Assembly (NCBI GenBank): GCA_025062325.1
Contig: JANXAL010000038.1
Span: 1-41,901, forward strand
Direction of reading: 5' to 3'
DNA: 41,901 bases
DNA from: Roseiflexus sp.
GTDB taxonomy: Bacteria > Chloroflexota > Chloroflexia > Chloroflexales > Roseiflexaceae
Shown here: one piece after another, positions 1 to 7,624 of the stretch
How positions within the stretch are numbered: the stretch's first letter is position 1
Layout: each line of letters starts with the position of its first letter
Translations under genes and position numbers: made by a program
The notes under the pieces: generated by a model
Told to the model about the DNA's origin: nothing
The model's input: the letters and a program-made list of their open reading frames with translations, nothing else
The model's database searches: none

Positions 1-190
1 CGTCCTGCGCAAGGGCTTTAGCCCGCAGATCAAAGGACGCGCGGCGCGGCAGCACAGGTTTACCGGACCCATCTTACATTAGCCCTGGCTGAGGTCATAC
101 AAGCCTCTGGGGCCTCCCCGTCCTGAGCGAGGGCTTGAGCCCGCAGCTCAGAGGACGCGCGACCTGGTGGTCCAGGTCTGCCGGATTTAT
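1..190 (+). repeat. Two copies of composite hairpin repeat (family A)
   Basis: Two related copies start at 1 and 119. Each reads CGTCCTG(A/C)GC-(A/G)AGGGCTT followed by AGCCCGCAG and then a return arm ending AGGACGCGCG, so each can fold into a nested stem-loop. Between them lies a second hairpin module, CAAGCCTCTGGGGCCTCC. The same family recurs near 2155-2345, 14430-14480 and 20345-20455, the last in inverted orientation. I see no gene in 1-240 apart from these repeats; the ORFs across it are by-products. Confidence 0.75.
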
Positions 191-242
191 TTGTTAGTCG
201 CAGGCTATGGAAGGCGAAGACAAATATTGCAGGAGTGATGGC

Positions 243-569
243 ATGCTGATCCGTCGCATCAATCCCGAAACACTGGCAGCGCAGACCGGTCTGCCGGTCG
301 AGATGGTCCAGGACTTGATCGATCTTGGACTGATCAGAGCGTTTGCCGAACCGGACGAAGACGACCTGTGCGAATTGCGCCGCGTGCGCCGTCTGATCGA
401 GACGCTGGGTCTCTCCCACGAGGCGATAGATGTCGTACTCCAGATGCGTCGCCGCCTGGTGGCGCTGCAGCACGAAGTGGCGCGGCTGCGCGCCGAACTC
501 GCAGAACGCCGCCGCACTGAACGCGCTGTGGTCTGGATCGAAGCGGAATGGGTCGAAGAGAGGGAATAG
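243..569 (+). CDS. CbpM-like MerR-type helix-turn-helix protein
   Basis: A protein of 108 aa. It opens MLIRRINPETLA followed by a helix-turn-helix-like stretch (AQTGLPVEMVQDLIDLG, about residues 12-28). A region like the CbpM/MerR family follows (RRVRRLIETLGLSHEAIDVVLQM) and then a basic coiled coil of about 30 residues. CbpM-type proteins bind and modulate the DnaJ-like chaperone CbpA, so a chaperone-modulator role is the family-based inference; a small MerR-like DNA-binding regulator is the alternative. I chose the ATG at 243 because AGGAG lies 7 nt upstream; an in-frame ATG at 207 has no such site. The gene is 23 nt ahead of the rhomboid gene and probably cotranscribed with it. No DnaJ gene is visible in the window. 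Confidence 0.7.
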   Translation: MLIRRINPETLAAQTGLPVEMVQDLIDLGLIRAFAEPDEDDLCELRRVRRLIETLGLSHEAIDVVLQMRRRLVALQHEVARLRAELAERRRTERAVVWIEAEWVEERE

Positions 570-592
570 CCTGATAGACGGAGATTCTCTGT

Positions 593-1288
593 ATGCTCCC
601 TCTCTACGATACTGTCCAGGCGCGATCTTTTCCCTTCGTCAACTGGTCGCTGATTGTCGCCAATATCGCTATCTTCCTGGTGGAAGTCGCGCTCGGCGCT
701 GATGCCGAGTGGTTTGTTGCGGCGTTGGGCGTCGTTCCTGCCCGCCTGCTCGCCAATCCGGGACCGGATCAGATCGCCACGCTGTTCACCTCAATGTTCC
801 TCCATGGCGGCTGGTCGCACCTGCTCAGTAATATGCTGGCGCTCTACATCTTCGGCGACAATGTTGAGGACCGCATGGGGGGTGGGCGCTACCTGGCATT
901 CTATCTCATTTGCGGAGTAATCGCCGCGCTCACCCATGTGTTCTTCAACCCGGATTCGCCCATTCCGACGATTGGCGCGAGCGGCGCAATCAGCGGCGTG
1001 CTTGGCGCGTACCTGATCCTCTATCCGACGGCGCGGGTCATTACGCTGATACCGGTCTTCTTCCTCCCCTGGTTCGTCGAAATCCCGGCGCTGGTCTACC
1101 TGGGAATGTGGTTTCTGTCGCAGTTGCTCAACGGCACGCTGGCAATCATTATCGGCGCGCAGGGATTCGGCGGCGTGGCGTGGTGGGCGCATGCTGGCGG
1201 CTTTGTCGCTGGCATTGTGCTCGTGGGTTTGTTCATTCGGCGCCGCAACCGACGGCGCGTCTATGTGGACGAGTACTGGCCCTGGTGA
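593..1288 (+). CDS. Rhomboid family intramembrane serine protease
   Basis: A 231-aa polytopic membrane protein with about six hydrophobic segments. It carries the rhomboid signature: HGGWSHLLSNM (residues 71-81, with the conserved His and Asn of the oxyanion region), GASGAISG with the catalytic Ser at about 130, and AHAGGF with the partner His at about 200. Rhomboids cut transmembrane helices within the bilayer. The length fits the basic bacterial six-helix form without extra domains, and the tail is Arg-rich and cytosolic-looking. It sits 15 nt before the next protease gene and 23 nt after the CbpM-like gene, so the three probably form one operon concerned with membrane and protein quality. 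The natural substrate cannot be told from the sequence. Confidence 0.93.
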   Translation: MLPLYDTVQARSFPFVNWSLIVANIAIFLVEVALGADAEWFVAALGVVPARLLANPGPDQIATLFTSMFLHGGWSHLLSNMLALYIFGDNVEDRMGGGRYLAFYLICGVIAALTHVFFNPDSPIPTIGASGAISGVLGAYLILYPTARVITLIPVFFLPWFVEIPALVYLGMWFLSQLLNGTLAIIIGAQGFGGVAWWAHAGGFVAGIVLVGLFIRRRNRRRVYVDEYWPW

Positions 1289-1303
1289 TGGTGGAGGTCG
1301 CCC

Positions 1304-2143
1304 GTGGACCTGATAGGACTGTTCTGGATTTTCCTGATCATTTCATCGTTGCAGCCGGTGATTCGCCAGAAAATGCTGGAAGCCGGACGCCTGCGCCTGA
1401 TCGAACGCATCGAACAGCAGCGTCAGAGCCGGGTCATAGTGCTGATCCACCGCCAGGAAACCCTCAGTCTGCTCGGTTTCCCGCTGGTGCGCTACATCGA
1501 CATCGACGACTCGGAAGCCGTGCTGCGGGCAATCAAAATGACCGATAAGGATGTGCCGATTGACCTGGTACTGCACACGCCGGGCGGGCTGGTGCTGGCA
1601 GCGGAGCAGATTGCTAGTGCGCTGCGCAAGCATCCGGCGAAGGTCACGGTGTTCGTGCCACACTATGCAATGTCCGGCGGGACGCTGATTGCGCTGGCAG
1701 CGGATGAGATCGTGATGGACGAGAATGCCGTTCTCGGACCGGTAGACCCGCAGTTGGGGCAGCAGCCAGCGGCATCGATTCTGAAGGTGCTGGAACGCAA
1801 GCCGATCAGTGAGATCGAGGACGAGACCCTGATTATGGCGGACATCGCCGAGAAGGCGATCCGCCAGGTGAAGGCGACGGTTATCGAGTTGCTGGCGGAT
1901 CGCATGGGCGCCGAAAAAGCCGAGCATATCGCCAACATGCTGGCGACCGGCGTCTGGACGCACGATTACCCGATCAGCGTGCGCGAAGCGCGCGACCTCG
2001 GGCTGCCGGTCAGCACCGAGATGCCGCCGTTGATGTATCAGTTGATGGGGCTGTACCCGCAGACGGCGCAACGGCGTCCGTCGGTCGAGTATATCCCGCT
2101 CCCCCGCTCGCGCGAACCGGAGCGCCGCCGGGCGCAGCGGTAG
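1304..2143 (+). CDS. SDH/SppA-like ClpP-fold serine protease, membrane-anchored
   Basis: A 279-aa protein with an N-terminal hydrophobic anchor (about residues 3-20) and a ClpP/crotonase-fold domain. HTPGG (91-95), AMSGGTLIALAADEIVM (Ser at 124 as likely nucleophile) and GPVDPQLG (145-152) match the SDH-family (serine dehydrogenase proteinase, DUF114) and SppA-type peptidases. Such enzymes degrade peptides or membrane-protein remnants at the cytoplasmic face. The start is GTG, with GGAGG about 7 nt upstream and no better ATG. The tail, after about 250, is Arg/Pro-rich. It directly follows the rhomboid gene, which supports a joint role in membrane protein turnover. The exact substrate is unknown. 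Confidence 0.88.
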   Translation: MDLIGLFWIFLIISSLQPVIRQKMLEAGRLRLIERIEQQRQSRVIVLIHRQETLSLLGFPLVRYIDIDDSEAVLRAIKMTDKDVPIDLVLHTPGGLVLAAEQIASALRKHPAKVTVFVPHYAMSGGTLIALAADEIVMDENAVLGPVDPQLGQQPAASILKVLERKPISEIEDETLIMADIAEKAIRQVKATVIELLADRMGAEKAEHIANMLATGVWTHDYPISVREARDLGLPVSTEMPPLMYQLMGLYPQTAQRRPSVEYIPLPRSREPERRRAQR

Positions 2144-2390
2144 CATCAGCTGAGTTCTTGAAAGCCCCTGGGGAGCTGAATAGGACACGGATTCACACGG
2201 ATGAAACGGATTCGCGCGGATCTGTGAGGAGATGGCGCGAATTCGCCCGCAATCGCGCGTTATTCTCTGGCGCCTGAGCAACGTCCAGTGCGCGGGCCAG
2301 CCCCGCAGGGGCTTGCACGTCCTCAGCGAGGGCTTCAGCCCGCAGCTTTCTCAATCCGCTCCTGGCGGGCGGCTGGAAGGAGCAGCCTCT
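2144..2390. repeat. Intergenic repeat cluster (families A and B)
   Basis: This gap carries a partial family A hairpin (GAAAGCCCCTGGGGAGCT near 2160 and CGTCCTCAGCGAGGGCTTC near 2320, followed by AGCCCGCAG). It also carries one copy of repeat family B (GGACACGGATTCACACGGAT, followed by GAAACGGAT and CGCGCGGAT, 2184-2222). Family B also occurs near 3850-3900 (inverted), 16800-16850 and 40425-40470. I see no other gene or promoter here. Confidence 0.65.
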
Positions 2391-2669
2391 ATGTGCAGTT
2401 ACCAGGACCAGACGATCATTACCCTTTCTCGTGAGGAATTGGAAGCATTGCTGCGTCGGGTCGTGCGGGAAGGGCTAACCCGTCTGCTCAAGGCGCAGCC
2501 GCTCTCGCCGCTTGATGACTGGGGCCACGAGGGCCCGGACGACCCGGACGGCGATACCGCTCTGCTGGCGGAGGCGCAGGATCAAATTGAGCGCGAGCGC
2601 ACTGCGCCGTCGCCACGCATCGACAGGGAAAGGGCCAGGGATGTTTTGGCAAACTCTCACATTTCTTGA
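2391..2669 (+). CDS. Small acidic hypothetical protein
   Basis: A 92-aa protein that I do not recognise. It starts at an ATG preceded by AAGGAG at 8 nt, which makes this start better than the longer in-frame ATG at 2232 whose first 50 codons cross repeat DNA. Residues 9-35 (TLSREELEALLRRVVREGL) form a predicted amphipathic helix. An acidic Asp/Gly/Pro linker and a charged C-terminal helix follow. Small Chloroflexota proteins with this architecture are sometimes toxin-antitoxin antitoxins, but no toxin gene is adjacent, so no function is assigned. Its last 13 nt overlap the 3' end of the convergent MetE-like gene. Confidence 0.5.
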   Translation: MCSYQDQTIITLSREELEALLRRVVREGLTRLLKAQPLSPLDDWGHEGPDDPDGDTALLAEAQDQIERERTAPSPRIDRERARDVLANSHIS

Positions 2670-3709
2670 GACCCCCGCATCCGCCCGATCAAACCGGCCA
2701 CCTCGCGCGCCAGGCGGAAGGAGGGTTGTACCATGCTCACCGGCATCAATCCCAGTCCGCACGTCGCTGTCACCAGCGTGTGCCGCGCCATGTCGACCTC
2801 CTCATTACCTCCAGCAGTTGCAATGATCCAGTTCGTCAGCAGATCGGCGCTGCGCACGTCTGCCAGATCGTGCAGCGTCGGAACTAATCCAAACGCCAGC
2901 AGACCGCCGTTTCGGACGAATGCGCGCACCTCTGCGCCAGCGCAACACAGCGCCGCCTGCTGATACGCATCGAACGACACGACATCCGCACCGGTCCGGC
3001 AGAGCAACGCAACCGGCGGCGCACCGTCCGGCAGCGACGCGCAGCAATGCACCCCGACGAGCGCGCCCGTCGCCTGGATGCCGCGCACCACTGACTGCAA
3101 TGCGCGCAGCGCCTCTCCCGTCGCGTCCCGGTCCGGCAGCAGCGCCAGGTACGGCTCATCGATCACGATCAGCACCGGCGTGCGCCAGCGCACCAGGCGT
3201 TCGATCTGCCAGATCGCCAGGCGCTGAATGTATCCGCCAATCGCCTCAAGCGCGGTCGGGTCGTACACGACGGGCTGCCCTGCAAAAAACAGCAGCGCTG
3301 CCAGCGTCACCGGACCGGTGATCTGCCCCTTCAGCGCCACGGCGCGGGGAAAGGCGCCCGCCGCCAGCGCCGCCTCAAACGCGAAAAATCCGGCGGCAGC
3401 GGACGGCAACAGTTCGGCGCTCACCGTCGCCAGCCGATGCAGCAGTTCGGCATACCCGCCGGGATGGGCGATTCGGTAGCCATAGGAACTGCCATGCGGC
3501 AGCAAGAGGTCGCTGAACGGCATCAGCGCCTGTTCGATCATGCGCTCCTCCACAGCGCGCTGCGGCAGTTGGGGCCAGAATGGGATCTCCGGCGCTACCC
3601 TGGCAACCAGGCTCACCGCTTCACCAGCGTCGGTGTGCGGCAGACTGCCAACGCCGGTCACGGCGCCGTCACCCAGCGCCCGGCAGGAAAGAATCTCGCT
3701 CAGGTGCAT
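2657..3709 (-). CDS. Core-MetE-like (cobalamin-independent methionine synthase/UroD-superfamily) protein
   Basis: A 350-aa TIM-barrel protein of the UROD/MetE superfamily corresponding only to the C-terminal catalytic half of MetE (the full enzyme is about 750 aa). GVGSLPHTD near the N terminus, VIDEP mid-protein, a GVHCCA motif (His-x-Cys zinc ligands) and a late TATCGLG Cys are the family's zinc-site signatures. Where MetE has the third ligand Glu, this protein reads SFDAY with Asp. The motif FWPQLPQR marks a stand-alone subfamily often annotated as methionine synthase-like, of unproven function. I prefer ATG 3709 over GTG 3736 because GGGA precedes it. It is the last gene of the riboswitch unit, 201 nt beyond the chelatase gene, which suggests corrinoid-linked methyl transfer; that is inference. 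Confidence 0.72.
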   Translation of the reverse strand: MHLSEILSCRALGDGAVTGVGSLPHTDAGEAVSLVARVAPEIPFWPQLPQRAVEERMIEQALMPFSDLLLPHGSSYGYRIAHPGGYAELLHRLATVSAELLPSAAAGFFAFEAALAAGAFPRAVALKGQITGPVTLAALLFFAGQPVVYDPTALEAIGGYIQRLAIWQIERLVRWRTPVLIVIDEPYLALLPDRDATGEALRALQSVVRGIQATGALVGVHCCASLPDGAPPVALLCRTGADVVSFDAYQQAALCCAGAEVRAFVRNGGLLAFGLVPTLHDLADVRSADLLTNWIIATAGGNEEVDMARHTLVTATCGLGLMPVSMVQPSFRLAREVAGLIGRMRGSQEM

Positions 3710-3729
3710 GACGATATTTCCCGGAAAGG

Positions 3730-3905
3730 GTGACACAAAGGCGCAAAGCCTTACAATCCGTACTCATCCCTTCGCGCCTGTCTTCCTGACCTTATCAAAC
3801 AGGCTCTCACAAAGGCACGAAGGTGCAAAGGTTTCGCAATCCGGCGTCATTAATGCGATTCGTCCGAATCCGTCTCAATCCGTCCACATCCGTGTCCCAT
3901 CACAG
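3730..3905. repeat. Dispersed repeats between chelatase and MetE-like genes
   Basis: The gap holds two units of the CACAAAGGCACGAAGGTGCAAAG type (about 3735-3757 and 3812-3836) and an inverted family B copy (ATCCGTCTCAATCCGTCC and following, about 3850-3897). Similar CACAAAG/CACGAAGG stretches occur at 10322-10345 and 16920-16950, and inverted near 12510-12540. No gene is visible. The repeats could separate expression of the MetE-like gene from the chelatase, but I see no clear terminator. Confidence 0.6.
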
Positions 3906-3910
3906 CAGCT

Positions 3911-6900
3911 TTACGCAGTATATACCCCTTCCAGGCGGTCTTCAATCTGGCTGCGCAGCGCAAGCAACCGCGCCAGGTCATTGTCATCTGGCTGCCAGTA
4001 GCCGCGATTGTGCGCTTCCAGCAGACGATCGATGACTTCCAGCAGAGCGTAGGGGTTGTTCTGCTCGATCCGCCGCCGCAGCGCTTCATCGGCGATCAGG
4101 CAGCGATTCGCAGCATCGAACAGCGCCGGATCGACCGCTTCTGTCGTTGCTGCCAGGCCGACCATGTGCTCCAGGCGTTTCGCAATCTGCTGCGCGCCGT
4201 GGTAATCGTGCGCCAGTATCGCGTCCAGCCAGCGCGGGTTCAGCAGGCGGGTGCGCAGCCCACGTTGAATGGCGCGCTGCAACGGTTCGGCGCGGATGCG
4301 CCCCTCGGTCGTGTCGGCGACCATGAGGTGCGCCTGACGACCGGCTGCCGTCCTGACGCTGCACGCCAGCCCGCCGTAGAATTCGTAGTAGTGGTCAAGG
4401 TCGGTCATTTCGTAGTCGCGCGAACTGCGCACCTGGCTGATCAGTTCGACCTGGCTGAGTTGTGCGGTGAGGAGGTCGGGTTTCGCCTCGCCATACCGCC
4501 GCCGCGTGTAGACGTAACGCAGACTGTCCACATAGCAGGCTGCCAGTTCCGCCGGACTCTGCCACGCCTGGCTTTTGATCAACTGATCGACGCCTGCGCC
4601 GTAGAGTGTGTTTTGCGGACCGAACAACCGCGCGGTCGCCAGATCGTCGGCATCGTCATGGCTCAACCCTTGCGCCCGCAGTTCGTCGTAGAGATGACGG
4701 GTATGCGCGCGCACCGGGTTGTGTGCGTCGTCTTCGTCCTGCGCCGCGACCAACCCTACTGCTTCGTGCAGCAAGTCGATCAGGTTGGGAAACATATCGC
4801 GGAAAAAGCCGCACATTTGAATGGTCACATCCACGCGCGGGCGCTTCAGTTCGGCGAGCGGCACGACTTCCAGCCGTGTCTCCCACACGCCCCGGCGCAC
4901 GAGCCGCACCCCCAGGTACGCCAGGATCTGCCCGACCGTCTCGCCCTGCGTTTTGGCGGTCTCCAATCCCCAGAGAACCACTGCCGTGCGCCGCGGGTAC
5001 GCGCCGTGGGTCTGCCGGTAGTGATCCAGGGTGGCGGCGGCGATCGCGGCGCCGCGTTCCAGCGCCGCTGCTGTCGGCACGCGGCGCGGATCGAACTGCA
5101 CCAGGTTGCGCCCGGTCGGCAGAATATCCGGCGAGCGGAACAGATCGCCACCTGGCCCGGCGGGCAGGTAGCCACCCGTTAGCGCGTGCATCAGCCCACC
5201 CGGTTCATCGCACTGGCGCAACCCGTCGCGGATGGCGCAGGCAGCAGCGTGCAACGCCTGCCATGCCGGATCACGGTGAGTCAGTGGTCGCCCTTCGAGC
5301 ACGTGCGCCTGCACCCAGGCGCGCGCCGCCGCCTCCAGCCGCGCCAGCAGCTCAGCGTGGCGTTCCGGCGCTTCCCAGATCGTGGTCCACGGCATGCGCA
5401 GATCGCGGCAGATCAGCTCGAACAACGAAGGGCGCTCCCCATCGGCGGTGCGCAACGTCTGAACCAGAAACTCACGCACTTCCTCGTCGGTGTAGCGTTG
5501 ACCGAAGCAGTGCATGCGCCCCGGAATCAGGCTGCTCTCATATTCGTAGAGGGTCTGTTCGAGCGCCTCAATGCCTTCCCAGGTCCATCCCAGCCGCTGC
5601 ACGCGCTCGATGATGTCGTTCAGAATCGACGCCTGCTGTTCAGGGTTGAGACTGCCCGCCTGCGCGTAGTCGTTCAGCAATGCGCGCACCTCCGCCAGGT
5701 CGCCATAGAGTTCGCTGCGAATGAACGGCGGCGGCAGGTGGCTGATGATTGTCGCGTGCGCGCGACGCTTCGCAATCATCGCCTCGGTCGGATTGCCGCT
5801 GTAGTAGATGTAGAGGTGTGGCACATCACCGATCAGGTAATCCGGGAAACACGCGCCGGAGACGGCTTTTTCCTTGCCAGGCAGAAACTCAAGCGTGCCG
5901 TGCGTGCCGAGATGGATGATGACATCAGCGCGGAACACGTCTTCAAGCCAGCGGTAGAACGCGACATACTGATGGTGCGGCGGCAGGCGCGTGTCGTGGT
6001 ACTGCTGAATGCGCTGCTCACCCGTGCCGCGCGCCGGTTGCACGCCGAGGAAGATGTTGCCGTTGCGCACGCCTGGTATCCGCAGCCCTTCTCCCTCGCG
6101 CATGATCTGCCCTGGCGCTTCTCCCCAGAATGCTCGGATCGCGTCCCACTGCGGGCAGGTGCGCGTCAGCGCATCATATGTCGCCGGTTGAACGATGACG
6201 TCGTGATCGGGTCGTTCCGGTCGCTTCCACTGCGGCGAGTTGATCTGAGCGCCAGCAATGAAGCGTTCCTTCAGTTCAGCCGCACTCCACGGCGTCACAG
6301 TGTACCCCTCATCTGCTAGTCGCTGCAGAATCGCCGCCAGCGAGGCGAAACTGTCGAGAAACGCGCCACACCCGACATTCCCTTCGCCCGGCGGGTAATC
6401 GTAGGTGATGATGGCAATGCGCTTCTCGGCATTCGGTTTCCGGCGCAACGCCACCCAGCGCTGCACTCGCCCGATGAGACGCTCGACGCGCTCATCAATC
6501 AAGGTCAACTCCTCGAACCCCTGACCGTTCGCCTGCATCGCGCCAATGGGATACGTTTCGATGCACCCATCAAGTTCCGGCAGGAAGATTGAAATCAAGA
6601 ACTCACCTACCTGCGTCCCTCGATCATCCGCCTGCCATTCGGTCACGGTACGCTTCGTCAGCACGAAGGGGTGCAGCATCGGAACGTCGAGCGCGCGGAG
6701 CAGCGCCAGCGCGCCTTCGGGATCTCCGCCCATCGGTCCCTGCCCCAGGCGAAAAGCGAGCAGATTGATGATCAGATCAGCCTGCGGTCGTCCGTCCGGC
6801 GCCAGGATCGCCCGCAGGCGCTCCAGGTCACTCCCGACGGCGCGCGACAGCGCAATGGGAACCACGTTGCAGACTGACCGCAGCCGCTCGATCAACTGCC

Positions 6901-7624
6901 CGGCGACCGGGAAGAGATCAACGGGATAGGTCGTATTTCTCAGCAGGAGTGCGACAGTCGGGCGATGGGGGTCGGGCGGAAATGCGGCGTGATACTGTCG
7001 CAGGTCGGCATAGATCCGACGCGCCGTCGGATCGAAGATCGCAACCTGCTCCAGCGTGCGCGGCGGTTCCGGTTTCGGCAGATCGCCAAAACCCAGGTAC
7101 TCGCGCGCCAGCAGGCGCAGCATCTGCTCGCAATTCTCCGGGTCGGCGAACTGCCAGTATTTGACCAGCCAGAGGTAGTTGCGCATATCGCGCAATTTCC
7201 CCACCGGCAGGAGTGAACCGACCTTCTCCATCATTGCCGTCATGCGCTGGATCGCGTCCAGCGATGGCAGCTCACCCGACTCGCTCTCCTTCGCCATACC
7301 CGCCATTGAAAAGCCGCCCAACCGTGTTAGCGCGCGGGTGGTCATGCTGTCGCCGTTCAGAACGACGATATGACCGGAGAAGCCAGCAATCCGTTTGGTC
7401 AGCGCACTGCTCAAATCTCTGGGAGCGCCCATCAGATCGAGCAACAGCATATCGGCACCCTGGACCGACTCCAGGATCGGCGCCCAGTCCGCAGGGCGCA
7501 GAGCATCGCGCCCGATGTAGTGCAATCGCAGATGGAGGCGCTCGCGCCACGGCGACTGATGACCAAGCGCCTGCACCTGATTCAGACCGACGGTGCTGAC
7601 GGAGATGATCGTAATGGTGCGCAT
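3911..7624 (-). CDS. CobN/BchH-family metal chelatase large subunit
   Basis: A 1237-aa protein of the tetrapyrrole metal-chelatase large-subunit family: CobN inserts Co2+ into hydrogenobyrinate diamide, BchH/ChlH inserts Mg2+ into protoporphyrin IX. The family core is clear: HLGTHGTLEFLPGK (about residues 571-584; the His and Glu correspond to catalytic residues in ChlH), then DVPHLYIYYSGNPTEA and AKRRAHATIISHLPPP, and GFFRDMFPNLIDLL further on. Length fits CobN (about 1250). The YYSGNPTEA stretch is BchH-like, so sequence alone does not fix the metal. The riboswitch and ECF context favour cobalt/corrinoid work, and a dechelatase role is possible. ATG 7624 has GAGGA 5 nt upstream and overlaps the ecfA 3' end by 43 nt. 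No AAA+ partner (BchI/D, CobS/T) is in the window. Confidence 0.85.
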   Translation of the reverse strand: MRTITIISVSTVGLNQVQALGHQSPWRERLHLRLHYIGRDALRPADWAPILESVQGADMLLLDLMGAPRDLSSALTKRIAGFSGHIVVLNGDSMTTRALTRLGGFSMAGMAKESESGELPSLDAIQRMTAMMEKVGSLLPVGKLRDMRNYLWLVKYWQFADPENCEQMLRLLAREYLGFGDLPKPEPPRTLEQVAIFDPTARRIYADLRQYHAAFPPDPHRPTVALLLRNTTYPVDLFPVAGQLIERLRSVCNVVPIALSRAVGSDLERLRAILAPDGRPQADLIINLLAFRLGQGPMGGDPEGALALLRALDVPMLHPFVLTKRTVTEWQADDRGTQVGEFLISIFLPELDGCIETYPIGAMQANGQGFEELTLIDERVERLIGRVQRWVALRRKPNAEKRIAIITYDYPPGEGNVGCGAFLDSFASLAAILQRLADEGYTVTPWSAAELKERFIAGAQINSPQWKRPERPDHDVIVQPATYDALTRTCPQWDAIRAFWGEAPGQIMREGEGLRIPGVRNGNIFLGVQPARGTGEQRIQQYHDTRLPPHHQYVAFYRWLEDVFRADVIIHLGTHGTLEFLPGKEKAVSGACFPDYLIGDVPHLYIYYSGNPTEAMIAKRRAHATIISHLPPPFIRSELYGDLAEVRALLNDYAQAGSLNPEQQASILNDIIERVQRLGWTWEGIEALEQTLYEYESSLIPGRMHCFGQRYTDEEVREFLVQTLRTADGERPSLFELICRDLRMPWTTIWEAPERHAELLARLEAAARAWVQAHVLEGRPLTHRDPAWQALHAAACAIRDGLRQCDEPGGLMHALTGGYLPAGPGGDLFRSPDILPTGRNLVQFDPRRVPTAAALERGAAIAAATLDHYRQTHGAYPRRTAVVLWGLETAKTQGETVGQILAYLGVRLVRRGVWETRLEVVPLAELKRPRVDVTIQMCGFFRDMFPNLIDLLHEAVGLVAAQDEDDAHNPVRAHTRHLYDELRAQGLSHDDADDLATARLFGPQNTLYGAGVDQLIKSQAWQSPAELAACYVDSLRYVYTRRRYGEAKPDLLTAQLSQVELISQVRSSRDYEMTDLDHYYEFYGGLACSVRTAAGRQAHLMVADTTEGRIRAEPLQRAIQRGLRTRLLNPRWLDAILAHDYHGAQQIAKRLEHMVGLAATTEAVDPALFDAANRCLIADEALRRRIEQNNPYALLEVIDRLLEAHNRGYWQPDDNDLARLLALRSQIEDRLEGVYTA

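Noticed and set aside
4010-6319. Long + strand ORFs (390 and 377 codons) opposite the chelatase gene
   Set aside because: They are antisense shadows of the CobN/BchH-like gene in high-GC DNA; no domain or ribosome site is visible.
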